From Planctomycetaceae bacterium (lineage in GTDB: Bacteria > Planctomycetota > Phycisphaerae > Phycisphaerales > SM1A02), in assembly GCA_947490615.1 (NCBI GenBank), contig CANLHK010000001.1:62001-126000 (forward strand): a stretch of DNA of 64,000 bases, written 5' to 3'. The notes under the pieces are model-generated. The model made no database searches. It was not told where the DNA came from and saw only the letters and a list, made by a program, of their open reading frames with translations. Shown here piece after piece: positions 1 to 8,658 of the stretch. Numbering within the stretch: the stretch's first letter is position 1; each line of letters starts with the position of its first letter. The position numbers and the translations under genes were made by a program.

Positions 1-572
1 GTGACGCGCGGGCGCTTCGCGTGCTCATCGAGCGCTACTCGGGCGAACTCCACGGATTCCTCACCCGCCTCGTCGGTTCCTCCGCGGGAGCCGACGATGT
101 GTTTCAGGAGGCGTTCCTGCAAGTGCACCTCTCGGCGGATCTCTTTGACGCCGAACGACGCTTCAAGCCCTGGCTCTACACCATCGCCGCGAACAAGGGC
201 CGCGACTTTCTGCGCCGACAGAAGCGCCGCTTTGCCGTGAGCCTCGATGCGCCAGTCTCCGCTAACGCGAATGCGGGGCTCATCGATCTGCTTCCTGGAA
301 ACTCCGAGCAGCCGAGTCACGCCAGCGCTTCGAGTGACGATGCCGCGATCGTCAAAGTGGTGATCGATGGACTTCCTGCACACCTGCGGGAAATCCTGCT
401 GCTCTCGTACTTCCAGAAACTGAGCTACGCACAGATCGCTGACAGCCTGTCGATTCCGCTCGGCACCGTGAAGAGCCGCCTCCACGCAGCCGTCGCGTCG
501 TTCTCGCAAAGCTGGAAGACTGCGCGCGCAACGCAAGAACTCAACGCACGATCGGCGAGGCCAAATCGATGA
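1..572 (+). CDS. ECF (extracytoplasmic function) RNA polymerase sigma factor, 5' end outside window
   Basis: Sigma-70 family regulator that would direct core RNA polymerase to a small regulon. The reading frame is open to base 3, and residues before the first ATG/GTG (D-A-R-A-L-R) still fit the conserved 'D..AF..L.ERY' start of sigma region 2, so the gene almost certainly begins upstream. Region 2 is visible in 'ADDVFQEAFLQVH' and 'FKPWLYTIAANKGRDFLR'; region 4 in 'HLREILLLSYFQKLSYAQIA' followed by 'IPLGTVKSRLHAA', the helix-turn-helix that reads the -35 element. The next gene, 46 bases downstream on the same strand, encodes a membrane protein that may be the cognate anti-sigma factor. The specific ECF group cannot be assigned by eye. 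Confidence 0.9.
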   Translation, partial: DARALRVLIERYSGELHGFLTRLVGSSAGADDVFQEAFLQVHLSADLFDAERRFKPWLYTIAANKGRDFLRRQKRRFAVSLDAPVSANANAGLIDLLPGNSEQPSHASASSDDAAIVKVVIDGLPAHLREILLLSYFQKLSYAQIADSLSIPLGTVKSRLHAAVASFSQSWKTARATQELNARSARPNR

Positions 573-618
573 GGTCGAGCTTCGCCATCTTCGCTCGGTC
601 AGCAAGGGTTCACACACG

Positions 619-1617
619 ATGACCTTCGACGATTCCACGCAGGACCAGCGCGATCCAACGCTCTCGCCGCTCGATGAGCAAGCGGTCGACCTCCTCGTGG
701 AGCATGGCTTTGATCTTGAGCGTGCCACTGCGGCAGCTCCAACGCTGCGCGAGCGACTCGCTGCAGCGCATGCAGTCTTTCATGCCACCGAGTCGTATCC
801 CGTTGCTGCGCCCGATGCCGCATTGATCGACGCCACGCTTGCTCGCATCGACCGCGAAGAAGACGCGCAGGCAAGCCGCATGCGTTTCGGCGCGACGGTG
901 GGCGATTCGGGCACTGGCGATCTTCCTTCGCGTGGCCTTCCGTCCCTTGGCCGCGGACGCTGGGCGGACTTTGTCGCCGTGGCGTGTGTAGCGATCCTCG
1001 TCGTCTCCATCGGATTGCCGATCCTCGACCAGATGGAGCACCGCAGCGCCGTTGCGGGATGTGCCAACAACATGCGCAGCATCGGCGCTGGGCTCGCGCA
1101 GTACCACGGTGACTTCAATTCGCGGCCCATCGCTGCGGGCTTTGCTCCCGATCTCGCTGGGCTCGCGTCGTGGGCGGGATACGACAACAGCAAGCACCTT
1201 GATGTCCTGCACCAAAAGGGCTACTGCGATCGTGCCTGCCTGAGTTGCGCGAACAACGATGACGACTCGGGCTACGCCTCACAGGTCCCCAACGAGCGCC
1301 TCAACCGCCTTTGGATGATGAACTCGCACCTCCCGCTCTTGGCGGATCGAAACCCTCTGGTGCTGCGGACGGCCTTCGGTCGCCCCATCGGAGCGTTGGC
1401 CGAAAACAGCCTCGACCACGGCGGAACCGGGCAGAACATCCTGTTCGCCGACCTCACGGTGGGCTTTGAGGGTTCACCGCTCCTTTCGGTGCGGTTTGAG
1501 GGCGCGGCAGCGGAAATGCCAGAGAACATCTGGATTCCAGCAGACCGAAGCGGCATCGAAGTCGGGCTGCAGTCGCCTCGCGACTGGAGCGCGCTCGATG
1601 TCTTCCTCCTCCAGTAG
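619..1617 (+). CDS. Membrane protein with pseudopilin/DUF1559-like C-terminus, candidate anti-sigma factor
   Basis: 332 residues. The soluble N-terminal ~110 residues are followed by one membrane segment (about 116-136, VAVACVAILVVSIGLPIL). After it comes a planctomycete prepilin-like pattern: 'CANNMRSIGAGLAQY' resembles the 'NNLKQIGLAL..Y' segment, and 'HGGTGQNILFADLTV' resembles the 'HGG.GQN.LFADGHV' end of DUF1559-type proteins. No type IV prepilin cleavage site precedes the hydrophobic segment. The position directly behind an ECF sigma gene and the single-pass topology suggest an anti-sigma role; this is inferred from context, and no zinc-binding ZAS motif (H-x3-C-x2-C) is seen. The start at 619 is the first ATG after the sigma gene stop; the Shine-Dalgarno sequence is weak. 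Confidence 0.7.
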   Translation: MTFDDSTQDQRDPTLSPLDEQAVDLLVEHGFDLERATAAAPTLRERLAAAHAVFHATESYPVAAPDAALIDATLARIDREEDAQASRMRFGATVGDSGTGDLPSRGLPSLGRGRWADFVAVACVAILVVSIGLPILDQMEHRSAVAGCANNMRSIGAGLAQYHGDFNSRPIAAGFAPDLAGLASWAGYDNSKHLDVLHQKGYCDRACLSCANNDDDSGYASQVPNERLNRLWMMNSHLPLLADRNPLVLRTAFGRPIGALAENSLDHGGTGQNILFADLTVGFEGSPLLSVRFEGAAAEMPENIWIPADRSGIEVGLQSPRDWSALDVFLLQ

Positions 1618-1654
1618 TGCTTGCCGATAACGGGAGGCAGCGGCTCGCGATGGG

Positions 1655-1682
1655 TTGACCACCGCGGCGCTTCTGCTATGTT
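1655..1682 (+). promoter_or_regulatory. Sigma-70-type promoter for rpmI-rplT
   Basis: TTGACC (1655-1660) and TATGTT (1677-1682) are separated by 16 bases and lie 24 bases upstream of the rpmI start. This is a good housekeeping -35/-10 match. It fits an independently transcribed rpmI-rplT unit, since no infC lies upstream. Confidence 0.55.
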
Positions 1683-1706
1683 CCTCGACCCGATTGGGAT
1701 TCCATT

Positions 1707-1964
1707 ATGCCGAAGAACAAAAGCCATAAGGGCCTCGCGAAGCGCATCAAAGTGAGCAAGACCGGCAAGGTCCGCTTTGGTCGTCCGCACAGCCGTCACC
1801 TCAAGAGCAACAAGTCAGGCACTGCGATCCAGAGCTATCGCAAGAAGCGGTACGCCCGCAGCGGAGAGATCCGCGCCCTGAGCAAGTTGCTGTTCCGTCC
1901 GCTCCTCTCTGTCGAGAAGGCGGAAAAGCGCGAAGCAGCACGCGAGCTCGAAGTGAAGGCCTAA
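1707..1964 (+). CDS. rpmI: 50S ribosomal protein L35
   Basis: 85-residue basic protein of the large ribosomal subunit. The N-terminus MPKNKSHKGLAKRIKVSKTG is the L35 family signature (usual MPKMKTHKGAAKRFK.T..G), and the 'HLKSNKS' segment is also typical. The length is slightly above the usual 64-70 residues because of an acidic/basic tail (EKAEKREAARELEVKA). It is followed 118 bases later by rplT on the same strand, the normal partner. In most bacteria infC precedes this pair and the trio is under L20 feedback control; infC is absent here and a sigma-70-like promoter lies directly upstream. Confidence 0.96.
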   Translation: MPKNKSHKGLAKRIKVSKTGKVRFGRPHSRHLKSNKSGTAIQSYRKKRYARSGEIRALSKLLFRPLLSVEKAEKREAARELEVKA

Positions 1965-2082
1965 GCCCTCACGCCAAGCACGCAGTCGATACCGAGTTCA
2001 TCAGATCACCAGACCGTCGGGACGAAGAGCCTGGGAAGTCCCAGACCCCCGCCGGTCGTTGAGAACAGCAGAGGATTGATCC

Positions 2083-2457
2083 ATGCCACGCGCACGCAAG
2101 GGTGCAGCCCGCACCCAGGCCCGTCGCAAGCTTCTTCGCGAAGCTCGCGGCTACTACGGAACGAAGTCCCGTCACAAGCAACAGGCGAAGGTCGCCATGA
2201 TGCGCGCCAAGCGGCACGCCTGGCGCGATCGTCGCGCGCGCAAGCGTGACTTCCGCGCGCTGTGGATCACCCGCATCACCGCGGCGTGCCGCATGCGTGG
2301 AACCCGCTACTCGCTCTTCATCAACGGTCTGCAGCGCGCTGGCGTGCTGCTGAACCGCAAGATGCTCTCACTGATCGCCATCGAGGATCCAAAGACCTTC
2401 GACGCGCTCGTGACCGTGGCCAAGGCCAACACCACTGCGATTCCAGCAGCGGCGTGA
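2083..2457 (+). CDS. rplT: 50S ribosomal protein L20
   Basis: 124 residues, the normal L20 length. L20 binds 23S rRNA early in 50S assembly and in several bacteria represses its own operon by binding the leader. The N-terminus MPRARKGAARTQARRKLLRE and the segments 'GYYGTKSRHKQQAKVAMMRA' and 'RDRRARKRDFRALWITRI' match the family closely. The C-terminal half with 'YSLFINGLQRAGVLLNRKML' and 'LSLIAIEDPKTFDALV' is also canonical. It forms a two-gene unit with rpmI and ends in a strong intrinsic terminator 31 bases after the stop codon. Confidence 0.97.
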   Translation: MPRARKGAARTQARRKLLREARGYYGTKSRHKQQAKVAMMRAKRHAWRDRRARKRDFRALWITRITAACRMRGTRYSLFINGLQRAGVLLNRKMLSLIAIEDPKTFDALVTVAKANTTAIPAAA

Positions 2458-2488
2458 GTTCGAGCTCAGCACTCAAGAAACATGACCC

Positions 2489-2522
2489 ACGACGCCCGCG
2501 ATTGCGGGCGTCGTGCTTTTTG
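2489..2522 (+). terminator. Rho-independent terminator of rpmI-rplT
   Basis: Perfect 11-bp stem ACGACGCCCGC/GCGGGCGTCGT with a GATT loop (2489-2514), followed by GCTTTTT. It sits just behind rplT and in front of the convergent methylase gene. Confidence 0.9.
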
Positions 2523-2547
2523 AGTCGTACTCTCGCAGCGCGCTCGT

Positions 2548-4143
2548 TCAACGGCGCTCGACGCGGCGGTTCCAGAACTCCAACATCGCGCGTCGCTCCG
2601 TGGCGTTGAGTCGATGCGCATGGCAGGACGCCAACGCAAACGCGCTCAATGCTGCATGGCGCGCGGCTGCCGCCGACTCCTGTGAGGCGCGCTTGAAATG
2701 CTGCGCACTCTCCAACCACGCCGCTTCATGAGAAGGAAGCGGCATCAGGAGCAGTTGCTTGGCCGACAACTTGATCGCCGTCGAGCTCAGCGCGCTTCCT
2801 GCGTAGTGCGCGACGGCGCGTGCAGCGACAATCGGTGAAGCGAGTGCAGCGGCGAGTTGCCACACATCGACTCCCTCACGCGGAGTCACGATGAGCAGCG
2901 GAACCAGTGGCAGAACTTCGCCCCGCGCATCCACCCAGGCCTCGATCACTTTGGTTTGGGTTGCGACAAGGATCTTGGGCACCAGTCGCGTCGTCATCCA
3001 CGCGGACATGACCTTCGACGCCTTGGCCAATCCAACGCGATCCACCGAGGGTTCTTCATAGCGCACTCCCAAGGCGCGCACCGCGCGTGTGCCGTAGTTG
3101 CAATGCGCGAGATCGATGTGTCCGGTCGTCACCAAACGCGGCGCACCACCCTCACGAATGAAACCCGCAAGCCCGTAGTACTGATCGCGAAAGTCCGCCG
3201 TCGCGTAGGCGATGCCGCCGATGGTCCGCTGCGGTGTCTGATGGACCGCGCGTCCGATCGGCGCGCCAAACGCTTCTGCGAGCACATTGGACCACGACTC
3301 GTCACCAATCTTGGGAGCGCTCGTCGACGACGCGAGCGGTTCAAACGAAGCGCCAAACGCGCGTCGAAGTGTGCGCGGACGCCTCGGCGACAAGACCAGC
3401 GTGCAGACGCGCACCGACGCGGCTTCGAAGAGTGACTCGTTGCACGACCAGATCGCGCAGAGATTTGCCTGCGCCAACGCCGCATCGCGCGCCGCACGAG
3501 CATCGCCCGTCGAGAGAAACGACTGCGGCATCACGAAGGCCAAACGCCCACCGCGCGTCAACCTCGAAAGATTCGTCAGGAGAAACGCAGCCGCAAGATC
3601 GGCGTAGCGACGCACCGCTCCATCGGTCGCATCGGCAATGACGCGTGCGCGTTCCCGCGAGGCTGCCGTGCCCTTCTCGAGCTGATTCAGAAACGGCGGA
3701 TTGCCGAGGATCAGATCAAACTTCGCGTCGCCGAGTTGCGCGTCGAGCGTTGGAACAAGCGCATCGTGGACGATGAGGTGTTTGCGGAGTGCAACGGCGA
3801 CCTTCTCGCGCGTGGCCTTCGAAACCCGGGGAGGAAGCAAACCGAGGAGCGCCGAGCGCGCAAGTTTCACAGCGACCGGATCAATGTCGACACCAAACAC
3901 GCGTGTCGAGAGGAAGGCCTGCATCGGCTCTTGAACACGCTGAGCAATCTCCCGCGCCGCAGCAACGAGAAAGTTCCCCGATCCGCAGGCAGGATCAAGG
4001 AGGCGCCAACTTGGCGAGGAGGGTTTCCAGCCGCGCAACGCCTCTGTGACGAGGGCGGACACCAGCGCAGGCGGCGTGTAGTGCGCGCCTTGGGCCTTGC
4101 GCTTGCTGACACCCGCAACCGTGACCGTCGATTCCAACGCCAT
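2548..4143 (-). CDS. N6-adenine DNA methyltransferase-like protein (orphan)
   Basis: 531 residues from the chosen start (548 if the ATG at 4194 is used; neither has a clear Shine-Dalgarno). It belongs to the gamma-type N6 adenine methylase group related to HsdM and Type IIG enzymes. 'GAHYTPPALV' is the usual N-terminal block. Motif I for SAM binding is DPACGSGNF, and catalytic motif IV is GNPPF. 'RLAFVMPQSFLSTGDARAAR' matches the following methylase block, and the C-terminal third probably carries target recognition ('YYGLAGFIREGGAPRLVTTG'). No nuclease domain is fused and no hsdS, hsdR or restriction gene is adjacent, so it is probably a solitary methylase or the remnant of a system. It converges on rplT. 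Confidence 0.8.
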   Translation of the reverse strand: MALESTVTVAGVSKRKAQGAHYTPPALVSALVTEALRGWKPSSPSWRLLDPACGSGNFLVAAAREIAQRVQEPMQAFLSTRVFGVDIDPVAVKLARSALLGLLPPRVSKATREKVAVALRKHLIVHDALVPTLDAQLGDAKFDLILGNPPFLNQLEKGTAASRERARVIADATDGAVRRYADLAAAFLLTNLSRLTRGGRLAFVMPQSFLSTGDARAARDAALAQANLCAIWSCNESLFEAASVRVCTLVLSPRRPRTLRRAFGASFEPLASSTSAPKIGDESWSNVLAEAFGAPIGRAVHQTPQRTIGGIAYATADFRDQYYGLAGFIREGGAPRLVTTGHIDLAHCNYGTRAVRALGVRYEEPSVDRVGLAKASKVMSAWMTTRLVPKILVATQTKVIEAWVDARGEVLPLVPLLIVTPREGVDVWQLAAALASPIVAARAVAHYAGSALSSTAIKLSAKQLLLMPLPSHEAAWLESAQHFKRASQESAAAARHAALSAFALASCHAHRLNATERRAMLEFWNRRVERR

Positions 4144-4343
4144 GAGATGTGTTCGGACAGAGATGGGAGTCCTTGGATGCCCGAGTCTGACCATGCGTGG
4201 ACGCTACCCCGAACGGCGGAGGTTCGCACGGGAAGTATCCCCAGCTGGAGGAATCCTTGCGGTTCTGCAGGCCAAACCGATTGACTTCCCACAGAGGCAC
4301 GCTCTGATGAATAGGTACCCATCACTCAACTCTGGAGGCTGCC

Positions 4344-6476
4344 ATGACGACCGTATCAACGTCGGAGAGCGCGTCTTCGCGGGAACGAGAACAATCGCAC
4401 GACGGAACCACTGGGCGCGCTGCGCCGAGCTCCGCCGTGCGCAACATCGTGTTGGCAGGTCCAACAGGATCGGGAAAGACGAGTCTGATCGAAGCGTTGC
4501 TGTTTGAGTCGGGCGCAACCAAGCGGTTAGGCACGATCGAGCACGGCGACACCGTCGGCGATCACGATCCAATCTCACGCGACTTGCGCCACTCTATCGA
4601 CAGCAGCATGGCGCATCTGGTCGCGCATGACACGCATCTCAACCTGATCGATACGCCTGGATCGATGGACTTCATCGGCCGCGCCATCGCAGCACTGGCC
4701 GCGAGCGACCTCGTCGTGATGGTCGTCGACGCGCGAACGATTCACGATCCTGCGTTGCGGCGCATCGCCTCGATCGCTGCGGAACACAAACTTGCGCGCA
4801 TGGTGGTCATCAACAAGATTGACGAGGACCGAGATCTCAGGCCCCTGCTCGCCTCACTCGGCGAGCTCTTCGGGCCAGCCCTTCGACCGATCGATCTGCC
4901 AAACGACCACGGACACGCCGTGGTCGATTGTTTTGTCGAGGAGGGCGGCGCGAGCGACCTCGGCAGCGTTGCCTCGTTCCACGCTGGGATCATCGATCAA
5001 GTCGTCGAAGTCGATGATGCGTTGATGGAGCGGTACCTCAGCGACGGCACGCTTCCACCCAAGCCATTGCATGACGCCTTCGAGAAGGCGCTGCGGCAAG
5101 GGCACTTGGTTCCTCTCGCGTTTTGTTCGGCACGCGAAGGCACGGGGATCCGCCAGCTCCTCGCTGACTTCATCTCGCTCGCACCCTGTCCAACAGAGGT
5201 CAATCCGCGACCGTTCCAACATCCCGCGAGTGAGGGCGAACCATGGCGCCCCACCTGCGATCCCACGCTGCCACTCGTCGCTCATGCGTGGAAGGTCGCT
5301 GCCGATCCCTATGTGGGACGACTTGCCACCTTCCGAGTCCATCAAGGCACGATCCAACGCGACTCGGTGATTCGCGTCGATGATCATCGTCGCACCGTGC
5401 GCGTGGCGCACCTCTATCGCGTGCAAGGACGACGACTTGTCGAAGTCGAATCACTTGGTGCTGGCGACATCGGCGCCGTGTCCAAGATCGATGAGATCCA
5501 CACAGGCAGCATCCTGCACGACGGGCGCATTCCTGAAGGATTGCAGATGGATGCGTTGCCAATCCCAAGGCCCATGCAAGGCCTCGCCATCACCGCCGTG
5601 GCCAAGGGCGCGGAAGCAAAGCTCGGTGAGGCGCTGCACAAGCTCGCGCTCGAAGATCCGACCTTCCAAGTTGATCATGTCGCGTCCACGGGTGAGACGG
5701 TCATTCGCTGTCTCGGCGACCTGCACCTGAAGGTCGTGCTGCGCATGCTCGCGGAGCGTTTCGGCGTCACCGTCGATTCGTATCCGCCGCGCATCCCCTA
5801 CCGCGAGTCGATCACGGCGTCCGCCGAAGGACACTGCAGGCACAAGAAACAGACAGGCGGTGCAGGACAGTTTGCCGAAGTGCACTTGCGCGTCGAACCG
5901 CTCGAGAGCGCTGCGCTCGATGGCAAGAACACTTCGGGACTCGAACTCGTCGACGACACCGTCGGCGGCAGCGTGCCGCGCCAGTTCTTCCCCGCCATCG
6001 AAAAGGGCGTTCGTCAAGCGATGGACGCTGGCGCCCTCGCGGGCTATCCGATTCGAGGAGTCCGCGTGAGCGTGTTTGATGGGAAGACCCATCCCGTCGA
6101 CAGTAAAGAAATCGCGTTCGTGAGCGCGGGACGCAAAGCGTTCCTTGATGCAGTGTCCAAGGCGCATCCTGTGCTGCTTGAGCCGTTCGTCACACTCGAG
6201 ATCACCACGCCGACCCAGGCGCTCGGCTCGATCGCGGCCGATCTCTCGACGCGTCGCGGACGCATCATCGAGACGCTCTCGCTGCCCTCCGACACGGCAC
6301 TGGTTCGTGCCGAAGCGCCGCTGGCCGAAGTCGCGAGCTACGGAAACACGCTGAAGTCGATGACGCGCGGGCTTGGCTCGTTCGTGATGGAGTTCAGCCA
6401 CGACGATCTCGCGCCTGCGTCGGTGCAACGGCAGCTCGCCGGCGAGTGGAAGCCCCGCGGCGGCGATGACGACTAG
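4344..6476 (+). CDS. Elongation factor G-like translational GTPase (EF-G paralog)
   Basis: 710 residues, full EF-G length. The GTPase domain has the P-loop GPTGSGKTSL (39-48), DTPGSMDF (103-110) and NKID (157-160). Later domains are typical: 'RVHQGTIQRDSVI' in domain II, 'KKQTGGAGQFAEVHLRVEP' in domain IV, and 'TPTQALGSIAADLSTRRGRI' in domain V. Switch I lacks the canonical RGITI: the corresponding segment reads 'DLRHSIDSSMAHL', and the P-loop is not the canonical AHIDAGKTT. This is the pattern of EF-G-like paralogs and not of the housekeeping fusA. It also lacks the str-operon neighbours (rpsL, rpsG, tuf). The start has a GGAGG 7 bases upstream. Its exact role in the ribosome cycle is unknown. 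Confidence 0.85.
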   Translation: MTTVSTSESASSREREQSHDGTTGRAAPSSAVRNIVLAGPTGSGKTSLIEALLFESGATKRLGTIEHGDTVGDHDPISRDLRHSIDSSMAHLVAHDTHLNLIDTPGSMDFIGRAIAALAASDLVVMVVDARTIHDPALRRIASIAAEHKLARMVVINKIDEDRDLRPLLASLGELFGPALRPIDLPNDHGHAVVDCFVEEGGASDLGSVASFHAGIIDQVVEVDDALMERYLSDGTLPPKPLHDAFEKALRQGHLVPLAFCSAREGTGIRQLLADFISLAPCPTEVNPRPFQHPASEGEPWRPTCDPTLPLVAHAWKVAADPYVGRLATFRVHQGTIQRDSVIRVDDHRRTVRVAHLYRVQGRRLVEVESLGAGDIGAVSKIDEIHTGSILHDGRIPEGLQMDALPIPRPMQGLAITAVAKGAEAKLGEALHKLALEDPTFQVDHVASTGETVIRCLGDLHLKVVLRMLAERFGVTVDSYPPRIPYRESITASAEGHCRHKKQTGGAGQFAEVHLRVEPLESAALDGKNTSGLELVDDTVGGSVPRQFFPAIEKGVRQAMDAGALAGYPIRGVRVSVFDGKTHPVDSKEIAFVSAGRKAFLDAVSKAHPVLLEPFVTLEITTPTQALGSIAADLSTRRGRIIETLSLPSDTALVRAEAPLAEVASYGNTLKSMTRGLGSFVMEFSHDDLAPASVQRQLAGEWKPRGGDDD

Positions 6477-6495
6477 CGGCGCGCCGCGGTGAGGC

Positions 6496-8658
6496 CTATC
6501 GCTGCGGCGCGAGCGCTACATCGGACCAGTCGCGTTCGGCTTCTTCGCTTCTTCCTTGTGCGGCGAGCACTTGGCGAAGCGTGTAGCGGACGCGGTTGCG
6601 CATGCCGTGTGACGGACCGATGCGGTCGCGCACGAGGATTTCTGCTTCGACGAGCTGGAGTTCGGCTTCGTGGTGGCGACCTAGGCGCGCCAACACCTCG
6701 CCGCGCTGCATCGCAAAACGAATCGTCCACGGTGAGAACCCGCGTTCGTGCTCTCGTTGGATCGTCAGCAGCTCTTCGAGTTCTCGCAGCGCATCATCCC
6801 AACGCTCTTGCTTTCGCAGAGCATCCACGAGGTAGCTGCGCGTCTGCACCACGAGTTCGGCGGATTCGCCCTTGATGCGCGTCGAACGCTTGACGGCGCG
6901 CTGGTAGTAGTTGGCTGCGCTGGCGTAGTCGCCGTCTTCTTCAGCAAACTCGCCAAGAGCGCCGAGGCAATCGCTGGCCTGATCGACATCGTCGCGCGCC
7001 TCGATGATGGGGAGGAGATCGACATAGCGCTGCCGCGATTGCCGCACCAGCGCAGGGTCGAGGACGCGTGCTTCAGCGACCGCCTGCGCGAAAGCCCAGG
7101 TTTGCACGCATCGCGCTTCAAGCGCGGTCTTACTCGCTGGTCCAAGGCTGGGCAGCGCAGAAGCAGAGCTCTCGGCGAGTTTCGCCCAAGACTCACTGCG
7201 CGCGCTGTCGTGTCCGACACCCTTGAGCCAATCAAACGCGAGCTTCAACGCAAGATCCGCCGAGACCTCGTGCGCCTCGCCGTTCACAAGCTTGCTGAGT
7301 TCGTAGGCGGCCTCATCGATCTCACGAATATACGGAGCGTCTTGGGTGATGCCGAGCTTGCGCGCTGCAGGAACCAACTGGTCGTAGACGCGGCGGGAAA
7401 TCTCAGCCGCGCGATACGACTCGTTGCTCTTCTCAACAGCGATCCAACCCGACACCACGGCGAATGCCACGGTGAGGAGTGCCGTGGCACCGACCGCCGC
7501 AGCGAGCTTCGGCTCCCGTCGAATCCACCATTGGAGTTTGCGCCAGGCGCCAGGAGCGCGTGCATGAACGGGCTCGCCGTGAATCACGCGGGCAAGGTCG
7601 TCCGCAAGTTCCTGCGCGCTTCCGTAGCGCGATCGCGGATCGCGCGCGCAGGCCATCGCCACGATGGCGTCGAGGTCGCGCGAAACCGTTGGATTCGACC
7701 TGCTTGGGACAGGCACATCTCGATCGGACACGGAGAGAATGGCTGCGTGCAACGGGATCCCATCAAAGATCCGCGGCTGCTTGTCGGTAATCAACTCGTA
7801 GAGCACCGCGCCAAGTGCAAAAACATCGCTGCGCACATCGATGGCGCGCGGATCACCAGTGCACTGCTCAGGACTCATGTAGAGAAGAGTGCCCACGATC
7901 TCGCCCGTCTCGGTTGCGACCGAACGGCCATCGGGCGTGGCCAACGCACGCGCAAGTCCAAAGTCGATGACCTTCACGACGCCCGCGTCGTCCACGAGGA
8001 GGTTCGACGGCTTGAGATCGCGATGCAGCACGCCCTTCGCGTGCGCCGAGGCGACGGCCTCGCACGCGGTTCGAAGCAGTTCGAGGCGCTGGTGCAGTGG
8101 AAGCCCGCCCTCCATGCACCGCCGAACGATGGATTTCGCACCCGAGACAAACTCCACGGCGATCCACGAAACCCGCGCATCGTCATCGAATCCTGCAGCG
8201 ATCACCTTGGCGATGTTGGGATGCGAGAGCAGCGCCATGTGCTCTGCTTCGAGCTCGAAGCGCTTGCGGGCGCGGGTCCCTGCCATTTCTGGACGCAGCG
8301 ACTTGAACGCCACATCGCGCGCAGGCCGCAATTGGCGCGCAGCATAGACCGCGCCGCTTCCACCTTGTCCAATCAGCGGACCAATCTCAAAGCCGCCGAT
8401 CTTGCGGCCCGTGAGGATGCCCGCATCGCCGCCTACTCCAGCACTCGAGCGGACCGCGACCAACGCATCTTCGCCGCGAATGCCGCTGTCGGTGTCTTGC
8501 ATCGCATCAGCGGCCAGGAGCGCAGCCACACGAGCAGCAAGATCGGGGTTGACCGCGGCGAGCTCGGCGAAATACTTCTCGCGCGCGAGCCCTTCGAGTG
8601 CGATCGCCTGCATGAAGGCGCGATCGAGCGACCCGAACTGGCTTGAAGGATCAGCCAT
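6496..8658 (-). CDS. Membrane Ser/Thr protein kinase with C-terminal TPR region
   Basis: 720 residues from ATG 8658, which overlaps the upstream sigma-factor stop by 8 bases and has GGAGCGACAGG just before it; the ORF-track start is 78 bases further upstream inside that gene. The Hanks-type kinase domain starts with a glycine loop (GQGGSGAVY, about 97-105). The ATP lysine is in 'DVAFKSL', the catalytic loop is HRDLKPSNLL (about 212-221), the metal site is DFG (about 232-234), and the activation segment ends in MSPEQ. One membrane helix (AVGATALLTVAFAVVSGWIAV) follows, then helical repeats rich in 'YASAANYYQRAVKRS'-type TPR units. Sigma factor/kinase pairs of this design are common in planctomycetes. 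The kinase may phosphorylate or gate the coupled ECF factor, but this is inference. Confidence 0.92.
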   Translation of the reverse strand: MADPSSQFGSLDRAFMQAIALEGLAREKYFAELAAVNPDLAARVAALLAADAMQDTDSGIRGEDALVAVRSSAGVGGDAGILTGRKIGGFEIGPLIGQGGSGAVYAARQLRPARDVAFKSLRPEMAGTRARKRFELEAEHMALLSHPNIAKVIAAGFDDDARVSWIAVEFVSGAKSIVRRCMEGGLPLHQRLELLRTACEAVASAHAKGVLHRDLKPSNLLVDDAGVVKVIDFGLARALATPDGRSVATETGEIVGTLLYMSPEQCTGDPRAIDVRSDVFALGAVLYELITDKQPRIFDGIPLHAAILSVSDRDVPVPSRSNPTVSRDLDAIVAMACARDPRSRYGSAQELADDLARVIHGEPVHARAPGAWRKLQWWIRREPKLAAAVGATALLTVAFAVVSGWIAVEKSNESYRAAEISRRVYDQLVPAARKLGITQDAPYIREIDEAAYELSKLVNGEAHEVSADLALKLAFDWLKGVGHDSARSESWAKLAESSASALPSLGPASKTALEARCVQTWAFAQAVAEARVLDPALVRQSRQRYVDLLPIIEARDDVDQASDCLGALGEFAEEDGDYASAANYYQRAVKRSTRIKGESAELVVQTRSYLVDALRKQERWDDALRELEELLTIQREHERGFSPWTIRFAMQRGEVLARLGRHHEAELQLVEAEILVRDRIGPSHGMRNRVRYTLRQVLAAQGRSEEAERDWSDVALAPQR

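Noticed and set aside
6476-6487. GCGGCGCGCCGC palindrome between EF-G and kinase genes as a bidirectional terminator
   Set aside because: Perfect palindrome but only six base pairs per arm, no loop and no T-run on either strand.
6748-8646. 632-residue + strand ORF opposite the protein kinase gene
   Set aside because: It is an antisense shadow produced by G/C-rich codons; no domain or signal, and the kinase on the other strand has all catalytic motifs.
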